From contig JAOARX010000005.1 of assembly GCA_025210345.1 (NCBI GenBank), forward strand, positions 59,216 through 123,215: a stretch of DNA of 64,000 nucleotides. Direction: 5' to 3'. This DNA comes from Pelagimonas sp. Lineage in GTDB: Bacteria; Pseudomonadota; Alphaproteobacteria; Rhodobacterales; Rhodobacteraceae. A program made the position numbers and the translations under genes. The notes below the pieces were generated by a model, which was not told where the DNA came from, made no database searches, and worked only from the letters and a program-made list of their open reading frames with translations. Numbering within the stretch: the stretch's first letter is position 1; each line of letters opens with the position of its first letter. Positions 51,735 to 62,100 of this stretch are shown here, piece after piece.

Positions 51735-52451
51735 ATGGACGACACCGACCCAATGACTGCCCATTTGCGGCCCACTTCGACGCGACCTTTGCTGGGGCTG
51801 ACCGTGCTTGTCGTGGAAGACAGCCGCTTTTCCTGTGACGCCATGCGTTTGCTCTGCCTGCGCTCAGGGGCGCGCATTCGCCGTGCTGACTGCCTAAAAT
51901 CCGCCCGGCGCCATCTTCAGGTCTATCGACCCAGTGTCGTGATCATTGATCTGGGCCTGCCAGACGGATCCGGTGCCGAACTGATTTCCGAACTGTCCGT
52001 CACGTCCCCTCGGGTCGAAGTGATCCTTGGCACCAGCGGCGATTCCTTTGCTGAAGATGTGGCCATGGCCGCAGGTGCCGATGGTTTTCTGGCCAAACCC
52101 ATCGGATCGGTCGCGACCTTTCAGAACGCGATTCTCAGCGCGCTGCCCCCGGAGCGGCAGCCCAATGGCCCGCGTCTGGTCAGTGATGACCCGATCAATC
52201 CCGATCCGCTGGCCTATCGCGATGATATGGCCCATGCGGCGGATGTTCTGGACGACACCCATTCGGGCCGCCATCTGGCCTATGTGACCCAGTTCCTGTC
52301 TGGGGTTGCCCGGTCGGCCGGGGACAACGCGCTGCACAAGGCCGCCGAATCCCTGGCCGAGGCAAATGCGGCAGGGCGCCCCCTGCAATCCGATCTCGCG
52401 CGCGTGGCGGCGATGGTACAGGATCGCATGACCGACAGGCTGGCGATCTAG
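51735..52451 (+). CDS. Stand-alone response regulator with C-terminal extension of unknown type
   Basis: 238 residues from ATG 51735, with GAGGGG seven bases upstream. Residues ~22-140 are a receiver domain: LVVEDSRFSC, phospho-acceptor Asp in VIIDLGLPDGSGAE, and GADGFLAKPIGS with the conserved Lys. The remaining ~95 residues (DPLAYRDDMAHAADVLDD..., then VARSAGDNALHKAAESLAE) contain a helical segment rich in Ala that resembles a histidine phosphotransfer-like helix, without DNA-binding motifs. No kinase gene adjoins it. The 443-aa kinase at 3930-5261 lacks a receiver, but pairing is speculation. Confidence 0.88.
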   Translation: MDDTDPMTAHLRPTSTRPLLGLTVLVVEDSRFSCDAMRLLCLRSGARIRRADCLKSARRHLQVYRPSVVIIDLGLPDGSGAELISELSVTSPRVEVILGTSGDSFAEDVAMAAGADGFLAKPIGSVATFQNAILSALPPERQPNGPRLVSDDPINPDPLAYRDDMAHAADVLDDTHSGRHLAYVTQFLSGVARSAGDNALHKAAESLAEANAAGRPLQSDLARVAAMVQDRMTDRLAI

Positions 52452-52493
52452 CACCAGGGCCGAACCCACGGGACCGGATCAAAGGGACCAAAC

Positions 52494-53711
52494 CTAACGC
52501 AACAGGTTCGGGTTCACCCCAAGATCGACGCCGGGAAAGATGTCCCGCGTCAGACGCGTGGCTTCGATCCCGAACAGGTCATGAAGGGCCCAGCCCGAAA
52601 ACGCGCGCACATCGCGCGTGGGCATCAGATCACGGCGCTGGTGCAGGTCGACCTCGGCCAGGCCCGGCCAGTCCGAAATCACGCGCCCGCCGCGTACGGC
52701 CCCGCCCGCGAACAGCATCGCGCCACCGGTGCCATGGTCGGTTCCACCGGTGCCGTTGAATCGCGCAGTGCGTCCAAACTCGGTCATGGCCAGAACCGTG
52801 GTCCGCCCCCAAACATCCGGCGAAAGCCCCTCTTTCAGCGCCAGAATTACACGGGCAAGCACCCCCAGCTTGCGGGTCAAAAGCCGATCCTGACGCGCAT
52901 GTGTATCCCAGCCCGTGACCGAAAAGCTGACAATCCTGGCCGCGCCCATCAGCCTTTCTACCGCGAATCGCGCGATCCCGATTTCACCGGCGGTCTTGTG
53001 CGAACGGCTCATATCTGAACGTATCTGGGACATCATCTGATCCATCCCACCTGAAAAGGCCACCGGATCCCCGTCCGAATCCGCAAGGTCCAGCGCCTTG
53101 GAAAAGGCCAGATCCATGGCCGGGTCATCCTTCATCACAAGCTGCGCCAGTCGCAGCGCCTGAGGACTTAGCGTCAGATCCATGGAAGGCGTCCAACGCG
53201 AGACGGGATGATCTCCGCGCAGAATCGGCAAGGCATCATCCCCAACGGCAAACCCGGTCTCAACCTGTGCATCCGGCAACGTCGCCAGCACCCGGTTCAG
53301 CCAACCGTCGCGCGCCCCCCCGCCTGTCAGATCGGGCAACCCGGCTTCCAGAATGTCTTGCCCGTCGAAATGGCTGCGCTTGTTGCGGTAGGGGGTCGAC
53401 ACCGCGTGAACGAACCCCAGCTCCTCAGCATCCCAAAGCGGCATCAAGGGGGCTAGCCCCGCGTCCATGGCAAAGAACCCATCCAGATCCAGCTGCGACT
53501 GGCCCAGATCCGGCACCGCTCGCAGCGTCGCAAAATCGGGATCGCCGTAGGGGACGATCGTGCCCATGCCGTCCATGCCGCCACGCAGGATGATCACCAC
53601 AAGGCGCCTTTCACCCGGTGTCGCGGCCAGGGTCATGGGGGTGATCAGCGGGCTGGCCGCCAATGAACACCCCACAGCGGCAGATCGGGTCAGAAAGTCA
53701 CGTCGGTCCAT
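52494..53711 (-). CDS. DUF1501 protein with twin-arginine signal
   Basis: 405 residues from ATG 53711, with a GAGGG site. The N-terminus MDRRDFLTRSAAVGCSLAA is a Tat-type signal. DUF1501 proteins are sulfatase-like and secreted; HFDGQDILEAG, SVTGWDTHARQD and TEFGRTARFNGTGGTDHGTG are the metal-site motifs. Such genes are nearly always paired with DUF1800, as here (2-base gap). Substrate unknown. Confidence 0.92.
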   Translation of the reverse strand: MDRRDFLTRSAAVGCSLAASPLITPMTLAATPGERRLVVIILRGGMDGMGTIVPYGDPDFATLRAVPDLGQSQLDLDGFFAMDAGLAPLMPLWDAEELGFVHAVSTPYRNKRSHFDGQDILEAGLPDLTGGGARDGWLNRVLATLPDAQVETGFAVGDDALPILRGDHPVSRWTPSMDLTLSPQALRLAQLVMKDDPAMDLAFSKALDLADSDGDPVAFSGGMDQMMSQIRSDMSRSHKTAGEIGIARFAVERLMGAARIVSFSVTGWDTHARQDRLLTRKLGVLARVILALKEGLSPDVWGRTTVLAMTEFGRTARFNGTGGTDHGTGGAMLFAGGAVRGGRVISDWPGLAEVDLHQRRDLMPTRDVRAFSGWALHDLFGIEATRLTRDIFPGVDLGVNPNLLR

Positions 53712-53713
53712 CT

Positions 53714-55090
53714 CTACACCCTCTGAAACGCGGGGGACGCCAGTATCAACCCAACCCCGTCTGACCGGCTTTCTGCGGCATGCGCCGCGAATCGAACCGC
53801 CTCGGGGATATTGGGGCCAAGCGCTGTGGTCACAAACTTGCGCGGGTCCGGCAAATCGCGCCGAAGCAGCCCGGGGACAACCAGCGCCCATTGCAGCCTT
53901 GCGGCCAACCCCTGCGGCGTGACCCACCGTGCATCTTCTTCGGCCAACCCATCTGGCCCATCGGGGCGTTGCCAGCGATGCCCCATTGCGCGCATGGGGT
54001 CCATGATCAGCCGATTGAGCGTCTTCCCGGTCAGGTTGGAAGCCGAAACGTCCAGAGCCCTCATGGAAGAGGTCACAAAATCAAAAGGTTGTTTAAAGTT
54101 CCCCCCCTCTTGTTTCCAAGCAGAAGGGTGGCTTAGCAACGCTTTGTACACCTCGATCAGATCCCCGTCACTGCTCATCCAAGCGGTTTCAATCGCCGTC
54201 ACAAGGTCCGGATCGGGACGATCCGCGACGAAATGCACCGCCAGCTTGCGGGCAAGATGCCGGGCCGTGGCGGGGTGACGGGCCAGATCGCGCAGGACCA
54301 TCTGAATGTCGCGCAACCCGGGCTTTGCGCCGCCATAGGTCACCCCCAGCACCGTTTCGGAACCGGGCTCGGCCTGATTGGCCTTGAACGCGCGTCCCTT
54401 GCGGGCGTTGAATGTCAAACCGGTGAGCAGTTCGGCCAGTTGCCGGACGTCCCCTTGGTCATAGGGCGCGCCCACACCCAGCGTGTGCAATTCGAGAATC
54501 TCACGCGCGAGATTTTCGTTCAGGCCCTGCCCCGGCTTTTGCTGGGCGCGGCGCGAATTTGGCCCGGTCGACACATTCTGATCCAGGTAATGCACCATCA
54601 TCGGATGGGTGACGGCGTGAAACAGCAGATCCTCGAACCGGCCCGTCATATGCGGCCGCAGCGCGCTTTGGACATAGGGGGACACCAGCAACGCCATGAG
54701 ACCGCCCTTGCCCGTCGCAGTAAAGTGATCCGCCCAAAAGGCCTCTAGCCGCTCACGAAACCCGTCGTTGCTGTGAATGCGCCGCTGAAGATGCGCGATG
54801 GTCCATGATGCGCGCTGGGACCTTGTAGATTTTTTCAACCGTTTATACGCGTCGCGCGCTTCATCCGCGATCTCAGAGCCTTTGTTGCGGCGCATGGTGC
54901 GGCGGATCTGACGCTCTTCGCGCAGCTGTGGCAGAAGGTCATCGAATTCCGGCACGGGAAATCGCCGGGCCATGTGGTCGGGGCCAGCCAGGCGTCGCAG
55001 CATCTGCGCCACGCCGTCCGGCGGCGCGATGCGAGGGGACAGACCACAGCCAAAGCGGGTCTCGGCACGGTGCGGGTCAAACATACCCAT
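53714..55090 (-). CDS. DUF1800 protein
   Basis: About 458 residues. In-frame ATGs at 55096, 55090 and 55084 all lie just after the aspS terminator hairpin and none has a clear Shine-Dalgarno; 55090 is a compromise. RFGCGLSPRIAPP, LEAFWADHFTAT, NENLAREILELHTLGV and RKLAVHFVADRPDP are DUF1800 features. It is encoded just before its usual partner DUF1501. Function unknown. Confidence 0.88.
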   Translation of the reverse strand: MGMFDPHRAETRFGCGLSPRIAPPDGVAQMLRRLAGPDHMARRFPVPEFDDLLPQLREERQIRRTMRRNKGSEIADEARDAYKRLKKSTRSQRASWTIAHLQRRIHSNDGFRERLEAFWADHFTATGKGGLMALLVSPYVQSALRPHMTGRFEDLLFHAVTHPMMVHYLDQNVSTGPNSRRAQQKPGQGLNENLAREILELHTLGVGAPYDQGDVRQLAELLTGLTFNARKGRAFKANQAEPGSETVLGVTYGGAKPGLRDIQMVLRDLARHPATARHLARKLAVHFVADRPDPDLVTAIETAWMSSDGDLIEVYKALLSHPSAWKQEGGNFKQPFDFVTSSMRALDVSASNLTGKTLNRLIMDPMRAMGHRWQRPDGPDGLAEEDARWVTPQGLAARLQWALVVPGLLRRDLPDPRKFVTTALGPNIPEAVRFAAHAAESRSDGVGLILASPAFQRV

Positions 55091-55096
55091 GATCAT

Positions 55097-55125
55097 AAGA
55101 AAAGGCCGATGCAATTGCACCGGCC
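55097..55125 (-). terminator. Terminator between aspS and the DUF1800 gene
   Basis: On the minus strand GGCCGGTGCA and TGCATCGGCC form an almost fully symmetrical stem (one G-T pair) followed by TTTTCTT. It lies 28 bases after the aspS stop and directly before the DUF1800 start, so the downstream pair must rely on read-through or a promoter inside this short gap. Confidence 0.8.
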
Positions 55126-55152
55126 CTGTCGTGTTCATCAGCGCTTTGTCGC

Positions 55153-57009
55153 TTAGTCCTGTGGGATCACCCGCAGGCTGAGCTCCATGAGTTGCTCATT
55201 CGCCGGTTCGCTTGGAGCCTGCATCATCAGGTCCTCGGCGCGCTGGTTCATCGGGAACATCATGACTTCGCGAATGTTTTGTTGGTCGGCCAGCAGCATC
55301 ACGATACGGTCGATGCCCGCCGCGCAGCCACCGTGCGGCGGTGCGCCGTAATGGAACGCGTTGAACAGCGCGCCAAAGCGGTTTTTGACCTCTGTCTCAT
55401 CATAGCCCGCCAGTTCAAACGCCTTGAGCATGATTTCCGGCTTGTGGTTGCGGATCGCGCCCGACACCAGTTCATAGCCGTTGCAGGCCAGGTCATACTG
55501 ATAGCCCAGCACATCCAGCGGATTGCCGTTCAGCGCGTCCATGCCGCCCTGGGGCATCGAGAACGGGTTGTGCTCAAAATCAACCTTGCCGGTCTCTTCG
55601 TCCGCTTCGTAGATCGGGAAATCCACAATCCAGGCAAAGGCAAAGCGGTCTTTGTCCAGCAGGTTCAGTTCAGACCCGATCACGTCACGCGCCTTGCCTG
55701 CGATCTTTTCGAAGGCCTTGGGTTTGCCCCCCAGGAAGAAGGCCGCATCCCCGACACCAAGACCCAGCTGCTGGCGGATGGCTTCGGTGCGCTCGGGGCC
55801 GATGTTCTTGGCCAGCGGGCCGGCGGCTTCCATGCCGACCTCGACTTCGCCTGCCTTCATCTTGGCCTGCGCTTCCTTGACGGAAATCCCCAGCTCTTGC
55901 GCCACGGAATCCGCGGTTTTGTCGCGCCAGAAGATATAGCCCATGCCCGGCAGGCCTTCGCCCTGGGCGAATTTGTTCATGCGGTCACAGAACTTGCGGC
56001 CGCCACCGGTGGGGGCGGGAATGGCGCGCACTTCGGTGCCTTCCTGCTCAAGCAGTTTGGCAAAGATCGCAAAGCCCGAACCACGGAAATGTTCCGAACA
56101 ATCCTGCATCTTGATCGGGTTGCGCAGGTCGGGTTTGTCGGTGCCGTACCATTTGGCGGCATCGCGATAAGAAATCTGCGGCCACTCGGCGGGGTTGTCG
56201 ACCTTGCGACCACCGCCAAACTCTTCGAACACGCCAGCCAGAACCGGGGCGATGGTGTCGAACACATCCTGTTGTTCGACAAACGACATCTCAAGGTCGA
56301 GCTGATAGAAATCGGTGGGCGAGCGATCGGCGCGCGGGTCTTCGTCGCGGAAACACGGCGCGATCTGGAAATACTTGTCAAAGCCCGAAACCATGATCAG
56401 CTGTTTGAACTGCTGAGGGGCCTGCGGCAGGGCATAGAACTTGCCGGGATGGATACGCGATGGAACAAGAAAGTCGCGCGCCCCTTCGGGTGAGGACGCC
56501 GTGATAATCGGGGTCTGATATTCGCGGAAGTCCAGATCCCACATGCGTTTGCGCATAGACGAGACAACATCCGAGCGCAGGGTCATCGCTTTCTGCATGA
56601 CCTCACGGCGCAGATCCAGATAGCGATATTTCAGACGGGTCTCTTCGGGATATTCCTGGTCGCCAAACACGATCAGCGGCAGCTCATCCGCCGCACCCAG
56701 AACCTCAAGATCGCGCACGAAAACTTCGATCTCGCCGGTGGGCAGGTTGGGGTTCACGAGGCTTTCGTCACGCGCCAAGACGTTGCCGTCAATGCGGATA
56801 CACCATTCCGAGCGCACTTTTTCCAGCTCGGAGAATACCGGGCTGTCGCCATCTGCGATCACCTGCGTGATGCCGTAATGGTCGCGCAGGTCGATGAACA
56901 ACACGCCACCGTGGTCACGGATGCGGTGCACCCAGCCCGAGAGGCGAACGGTGTCGCCAACATTGGCTTTGGTCAGATCGGCGCAGGAATGGCTGCGATA
57001 GGCGTGCAT
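55153..57009 (-). CDS. aspS: Aspartyl-tRNA synthetase
   Basis: 618 residues from ATG 57009, with GAGGAAGAG upstream. It charges tRNA-Asp; many alphaproteobacterial enzymes are non-discriminating and also charge tRNA-Asn. Class II motifs are seen: motif 2 ([20 protein letters not shown]) and motif 3 ([12 protein letters not shown]). The N-terminal OB-fold ([20 protein letters not shown]) and the bacterial GAD insertion are present. Confidence 0.97.
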   Translation of the reverse strand: MHAYRSHSCADLTKANVGDTVRLSGWVHRIRDHGGVLFIDLRDHYGITQVIADGDSPVFSELEKVRSEWCIRIDGNVLARDESLVNPNLPTGEIEVFVRDLEVLGAADELPLIVFGDQEYPEETRLKYRYLDLRREVMQKAMTLRSDVVSSMRKRMWDLDFREYQTPIITASSPEGARDFLVPSRIHPGKFYALPQAPQQFKQLIMVSGFDKYFQIAPCFRDEDPRADRSPTDFYQLDLEMSFVEQQDVFDTIAPVLAGVFEEFGGGRKVDNPAEWPQISYRDAAKWYGTDKPDLRNPIKMQDCSEHFRGSGFAIFAKLLEQEGTEVRAIPAPTGGGRKFCDRMNKFAQGEGLPGMGYIFWRDKTADSVAQELGISVKEAQAKMKAGEVEVGMEAAGPLAKNIGPERTEAIRQQLGLGVGDAAFFLGGKPKAFEKIAGKARDVIGSELNLLDKDRFAFAWIVDFPIYEADEETGKVDFEHNPFSMPQGGMDALNGNPLDVLGYQYDLACNGYELVSGAIRNHKPEIMLKAFELAGYDETEVKNRFGALFNAFHYGAPPHGGCAAGIDRIVMLLADQQNIREVMMFPMNQRAEDLMMQAPSEPANEQLMELSLRVIPQD

Positions 57010-57038
57010 GATGTCTCTTCCTCGGGCGGATGGGTGGG

Positions 57039-57054
57039 GCCATAGCGCTATGGC
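57039..57054. repeat. 16-base perfect palindrome upstream of aspS
   Basis: GCCATAGCGCTATGGC reads the same on both strands, 29 bases upstream of the aspS start and ~17 bases past the candidate -10. It could be an operator or, in RNA, a 5' UTR hairpin. Confidence 0.5.
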
Positions 57055-57070
57055 ACAATTCGTCTGGGCC

Positions 57071-57099
57071 GATACACCGTTTGGCGCGATAGAAGTCAA
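57071..57099 (-). promoter_or_regulatory. Candidate sigma-70 promoter for aspS
   Basis: On the minus strand TTGACT (57094-57099) is five of six to the -35 consensus, followed by 17 bases and TGTATC (57071-57076). Located 62 bases upstream of aspS, in the gap from the PabC-like gene. Confidence 0.45.
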
Positions 57100-57214
57100 G
57101 TCTGGGTTGGGGATCGGGCCGTGTTACGGGCGGTTTTTTGGCGAAAAACGGCAGGGGGTGCTGCGCTATCCTGGCGCTGTTGATCCTCTTGCGCGTTTTC
57201 TGGCGGGACAGGGA

Positions 57215-57880
57215 TCAAGCCAGCGGGCCGGTTGGCCCCACGTATTCACACGACATCAATCCACGAAGAGAATTGCCCATACAGATGGATCGGGCGCGCC
57301 TGAGGTCTTTGAGGGTCAGAGTGGCTTCGCGGTATTGCCCTTTGTTCAGCAGGCTTTCGCGCAAAACACCGGGCAGCAACCCGCAGGACAGCGGGGGCGT
57401 GACACGGGGGCCCGCGAAGGTCCAGACAAAGATGTTGGTGATCGTCCCTTCGCAGACTTCGTCACGCTCATTCAGGAAAATCAGCTCATCAACGCCGTCA
57501 GGCAGGTTGGCGCGCGCCGTATCATAGATTTCGCGGCGCGTGGTTTTATGGGCCAGCCATGGGTCGGCGCTGTTCAGGCGCTGATCGGCAATGGCAACAC
57601 GCCAGGGTTTTGCTGGAGGCAAGGGGGCGGTGGTTAGTTCGGTCTGGCCCAGCGCATCCACCGTGAACCGGCAACGCATCGCGGTTGGCCCGTCAATCTC
57701 TTGCAGCATGGCCTTGGCCCCGTGCCGATCAAACGGGACGCCCAGGGCGCGGGCCGAACGGTCCATCCGCCGCAGGTGCAGATCCAACCGTGGCAGCCCC
57801 TGGCCCGGGTAAAAGCCAAAGGTCTCGATCAGGCGGAAATCCGGATCTGCGCTTAGATCTGGGCGAAGCGGGCTTTCCAT
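57215..57880 (-). CDS. Class IV aminotransferase family protein, PabC-like
   Basis: 221 residues. The PLP lysine lies in LAHKTTRREIYD (near residue 112), and ELIFLNERDEVCEGTITNIFV matches the branched-chain aminotransferase/4-amino-4-deoxychorismate lyase family. ADC lyase makes p-aminobenzoate for folate. It overlaps pabB by 28 bases, which strongly supports a PabC role. It is short for the family (usually 260-290 aa). The gene order is pabB-then-pabC reading leftward. Confidence 0.85.
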   Translation of the reverse strand: MESPLRPDLSADPDFRLIETFGFYPGQGLPRLDLHLRRMDRSARALGVPFDRHGAKAMLQEIDGPTAMRCRFTVDALGQTELTTAPLPPAKPWRVAIADQRLNSADPWLAHKTTRREIYDTARANLPDGVDELIFLNERDEVCEGTITNIFVWTFAGPRVTPPLSCGLLPGVLRESLLNKGQYREATLTLKDLRRARSICMGNSLRGLMSCEYVGPTGPLA

Positions 57881-58959
57881 AGGGCTTCCTCATATTCGGA
57901 GGCGGCTGTGCTGTCCCAGACAACCCCCCCGCCCACGTTCATCACGGCGCATCCCTCTTCGATCATCAATGTACGAATGGCGACGTTGAATTCGGACCTT
58001 CCGTCAGGCGCTGCCCAGCCGATGGTGCCACAGTAAATGTCACGCGGCCAGGGTTCGAGATCGCGCAGGATCTCCATCGCGCGAATTTTCGGCGCCCCCG
58101 TGATCGAGCCACAAGGAAACAGCGCCGCGAATATATCCGGCAGATGAGCGTCCGTGCGCAGCTGGGCGCGCACCAATGACACCATCTGATGCACCGTCGC
58201 ATAGGTTTCGACCTGAAACAGCTCTGGCACATGGACCGAACCGGGACGCGCCACGCGGCTGATGTCATTGCGCAAGAGATCAACAATCATCAGATTTTCA
58301 GCGCGGTTCTTTTCGTCCTGTGCCAGCCACATCTTGCGTTTCGCATCCTCGGACGGGTCGTCGCTGCGCGGCTGGGTGCCTTTCATGGGCCGGGTTTCAA
58401 TCACGCCTTTCTCATCGGTGCGAAAGAACAGCTCGGGTGAGCGGGACAACATATCAGGCAGCCCCTCTTGCCTGACCAAGGCGCCATGGCCAACCGCCTG
58501 ACGCTGAGCCAACCGGGCATAAAGCGCCTCTGGTTCCCCTTGGACATCAAGGTCGATCGGGAAGGTCAGATTGGCCTGGTAAATGTCCCCCGCGCCGATG
58601 GCATCGTGGACCGCGCCAAACGCCTTGCAGTACCTGCCCTGATCCCAGCGCGGGCGCGGGTGGGCAATCGCGGCCCCTGCACCCGTCAAGGCGGTGGGTA
58701 CCTGCGGGCGGTCATAAACACCGAATTGCAACAAGGGCAGCCGACGCTGCGCTGGCATCAGCGCCGCCAACTTGGGCTCCAGCGCATAGCCAAGCTCATA
58801 GGTCGCATACCCAGCAAGCCAGAATCCCGCCTTGTGCGCCTTTCGAAGCGCCGCGAAGGCCGCACTTAACTGGGATGGTTCCCAGGCGGAAATCATCTGC
58901 ACAGGTTCGCAGAACCAGCTTTCGGTCCCGGCGGGGCCATGATCAAAACGAATATCCAA
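57853..58959 (-). CDS. pabB: Aminodeoxychorismate synthase component I
   Basis: 368 residues. A TTG start at 58959 is chosen because the family N-terminus (DIRFDHGPAGTESWFCEP) begins there with GGGAAAGG upstream; the next Met is at 58896. Chorismate-binding motifs are visible: GDIYQANLTFP, SRSPELFF, ETRPMKGTQPR and ENLMIVDLLRNDISRVA, plus GSITGAPKIRAMEIL. PabB adds ammonia to chorismate to give aminodeoxychorismate, the PabC substrate. Confidence 0.92.
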   Translation of the reverse strand: MDIRFDHGPAGTESWFCEPVQMISAWEPSQLSAAFAALRKAHKAGFWLAGYATYELGYALEPKLAALMPAQRRLPLLQFGVYDRPQVPTALTGAGAAIAHPRPRWDQGRYCKAFGAVHDAIGAGDIYQANLTFPIDLDVQGEPEALYARLAQRQAVGHGALVRQEGLPDMLSRSPELFFRTDEKGVIETRPMKGTQPRSDDPSEDAKRKMWLAQDEKNRAENLMIVDLLRNDISRVARPGSVHVPELFQVETYATVHQMVSLVRAQLRTDAHLPDIFAALFPCGSITGAPKIRAMEILRDLEPWPRDIYCGTIGWAAPDGRSEFNVAIRTLMIEEGCAVMNVGGGVVWDSTAASEYEEALWKARFAQI

Positions 58960-59054
58960 AGGGCCTTTCCCAAGTCGGTAGGCGGTCGATATACTCTCTT
59001 TGTCATCGGTTGAAAGCCGAGAAGCGGCAAAAGCGACTTCGTTTCCGATACCCC

Positions 59055-59082
59055 TTGCACCTTTTTGCGCGGTGCCTATAAC
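59055..59082 (+). promoter_or_regulatory. Candidate promoter for carB
   Basis: TTGCAC (59055-59060) and TATAAC (59077-59082) with a 16-base spacer, 57 bases before the carB ATG. The -10 is five of six to consensus. It resembles the candidate rplS promoter (TTGC-, TATA-). Confidence 0.45.
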
Positions 59083-59139
59083 GCAGGACAATTTGCGCGC
59101 TGCCGCCGCTTTCCAAACGCGAATCTCAGAGGTCTGCCC

Positions 59140-62100
59140 ATGCCCAAAAGAACCGATATCAAATCCATCATGATCATCGGCGCCGGTCCCATCGTGATCG
59201 GCCAAGCCTGCGAGTTCGACTATTCCGGTGCGCAGGCCTGTAAGGCGCTTCGTGAAGAGGGCTATCGCGTTATCCTCGTCAACTCGAACCCGGCGACGAT
59301 CATGACCGACCCGGGTCTTGCGGATGCGACCTATATTGAGCCGATCACCCCCGAGATGGTCGCCAAGATCATCGAAAAGGAACGCCCCGATGCGCTTTTG
59401 CCGACAATGGGTGGCCAGACCGGGTTGAACACGTCGCTTGCGCTTGAAGAAATGGGTGTCCTGGACAAGTTCAACGTTGAGATGATCGGCGCGAAACGCG
59501 ATGCAATTGAAATGGCCGAGGACCGCGCGCTGTTCCGCGAGGCGATGGACCGTCTGGGGATCGAAAACCCCAAGGCCACCATCGTCACCGCCCCAAAGCG
59601 CGACGATGGCAGCACCGATCTGGATGCCGGTGTGCAGATGGCTTTGGATGAGCTGGACGAAATCGGCCTGCCCGCGATCATTCGTCCCGCCTTTACGCTG
59701 GGTGGCACCGGTGGCGGCGTGGCCTATAACAAAGAGGATTACATCCATTTTTGCCGCACGGGGATGGACGCCAGCCCGGTGAACCAGATCCTTGTGGATG
59801 AAAGCCTGCTGGGCTGGAAAGAATACGAGATGGAGGTCGTGCGCGACAAAGCGGACAATGCCATCATCGTCTGTTCCATCGAAAACGTTGACCCGATGGG
59901 GGTCCATACCGGGGATTCCATCACCGTCGCGCCTGCGCTGACCCTGACCGACAAAGAATACCAGATCATGCGCACGCATTCGATCAACGTTCTGCGCGAG
60001 ATCGGCGTGGAAACCGGTGGCTCGAACGTGCAATGGGCGGTGAACCCCGTGGATGGCCGTATGGTTGTCATCGAAATGAACCCGCGCGTGTCGCGGTCGT
60101 CGGCGCTGGCCTCCAAGGCCACCGGTTTCCCGATTGCAAAGATCGCCGCCAAGCTGGCGGTCGGCTTTACCCTGGATGAACTGGACAATGACATCACCAA
60201 GGTCACGCCCGCGTCGTTCGAACCGACCATCGACTATGTTGTCACCAAGATCCCGAAATTCGCCTTTGAAAAATTCCCCGGCTCGGAACCCTATCTGACC
60301 ACCGCGATGAAATCCGTTGGCGAAGCCATGGCAATTGGCCGGACCATCCACGAATCGCTGCAAAAGGCGCTGGCCTCGATGGAATCGGGTCTGACCGGCT
60401 TTGATGAGGTGGAAATTCCGGGCGCCCCCGAGAAATCCGAGGTGATCAAAGCGATCAGCAAGCAGACCCCGGACCGCATGCGCACCATTGCGCAGGCCAT
60501 GCGCCATGGTCTGAGCGACGCGGAAATCCAGAACACCACGGCCTTTGACCCGTGGTTCCTGGCCCGCATTCGCGAGATCGTCGATGCCGAAGAGGCTGTG
60601 CGCGCCAATGGCCTGCCCAGCGACGAAACCGGCCTGCGGGATCTCAAGATCATGGGCTTTACCGATGCCCGTCTCGCCAAGCTGACCGGCAAGTCGGAAA
60701 CCGAGATCCGCAAGACCCGCCTGGACGCTGGCGTCAAGGCCGTATTCAAGCGCATCGACACCTGTGCCGCCGAATTCGAAGCGCAAACGCCCTATATGTA
60801 TTCGACTTATGAGCAGCCTCTCATGGGTGAGGTCGAATGCGAAGCGCGCCCCTCTGAGCGCAAGAAAGTTGTCGTTCTGGGTGGCGGCCCAAACCGGATC
60901 GGCCAGGGGATCGAGTTCGATTACTGCTGCTGTCACGCTTGTTTTGCGCTGGCGGACGCCGGCTATGAAACCATCATGATCAACTGCAACCCGGAAACCG
61001 TGTCGACCGACTATGACACGTCGGACCGCTTGTATTTTGAGCCGCTGACCTTTGAAACCGTCATGGAAATCCTGCGCGTCGAGCAGGAATCCGGCGATCT
61101 GCACGGGGTGATCGTGCAATTTGGCGGTCAGACCCCTCTGAAGCTGGCCAATGCGCTGGAAGAGGCGGGCATCCCGATCCTTGGCACATCGCCGGATGCG
61201 ATTGACCTTGCCGAAGATCGCGAGCGGTTCCAGGCCCTAGTCAACTCGCTTGAGCTTAAGCAGCCCAAGAACGGCATCGCATCGACCGATGCGCAGGCGC
61301 TTGAGATCGCCGGAGAGATCGGCTTTCCGCTGGTGATCCGCCCGTCCTATGTTCTGGGTGGTCGCGCGATGGAGATCGTGCGCGACATGGCCCAGCTTGA
61401 ACGCTATATCGCTGAGGCGGTTGTGGTTTCCGGCGACAGCCCCGTTTTGCTGGACAGCTATCTTGCAGGCGCGACCGAACTGGATGTGGATGCCCTGTGC
61501 GACGGTGAAAACGTCCATATCGCGGGCATTATGCAGCACATCGAAGAGGCCGGCGTGCACTCGGGCGACAGCGCCTGTTCGCTTCCCCCCTATTCGCTGT
61601 CCAAAGAAATCACCACTGAAATCGAGCGCCAGACCATCGCGCTGGCCAAGGCGCTGAACGTGGTTGGCCTGATGAACGTGCAGTTCGCGGTCAAAGACGG
61701 TGAGATCTATCTGATCGAAGTGAACCCGCGGGCCTCGCGCACCGTGCCCTTTGTTGCAAAAGCCACCGACAGCGCAATCGCGTCAATCGCCGCGCGCCTG
61801 ATGGCGGGTGAAAAGCTGTCGGCCTTCCCGAAACGCGAAGGGTACTACAAGAACGCCGACTATTCGGCGCCGGTGCCGATGGCCGATCCGATGATGCTGG
61901 GCGATCACAACATGCCCTGGTTCTCGGTCAAAGAGGCGGTGCTGCCCTTTGCCCGCTTCCCGGGCGTCGACACGCTGCTTGGGCCGGAAATGCGCTCGAC
62001 CGGCGAAGTCATGGGCTGGGACCGCTCGTTCCCCCGCGCCTTCCTCAAGGCGCAGCTGGGCGCGGGCAACCACCTGCCGACCGAGGGGGCCGTGTTCTTT

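Noticed and set aside
55192..56493. A 433-codon plus-strand frame
   Set aside because: Exact antisense of aspS; composition typical of a shadow frame.
58960..61119. Long minus-strand extension upstream of pabB
   Set aside because: It is antisense to carB. The PabB family begins at about 58959, and the extension translation has no recognisable domain.
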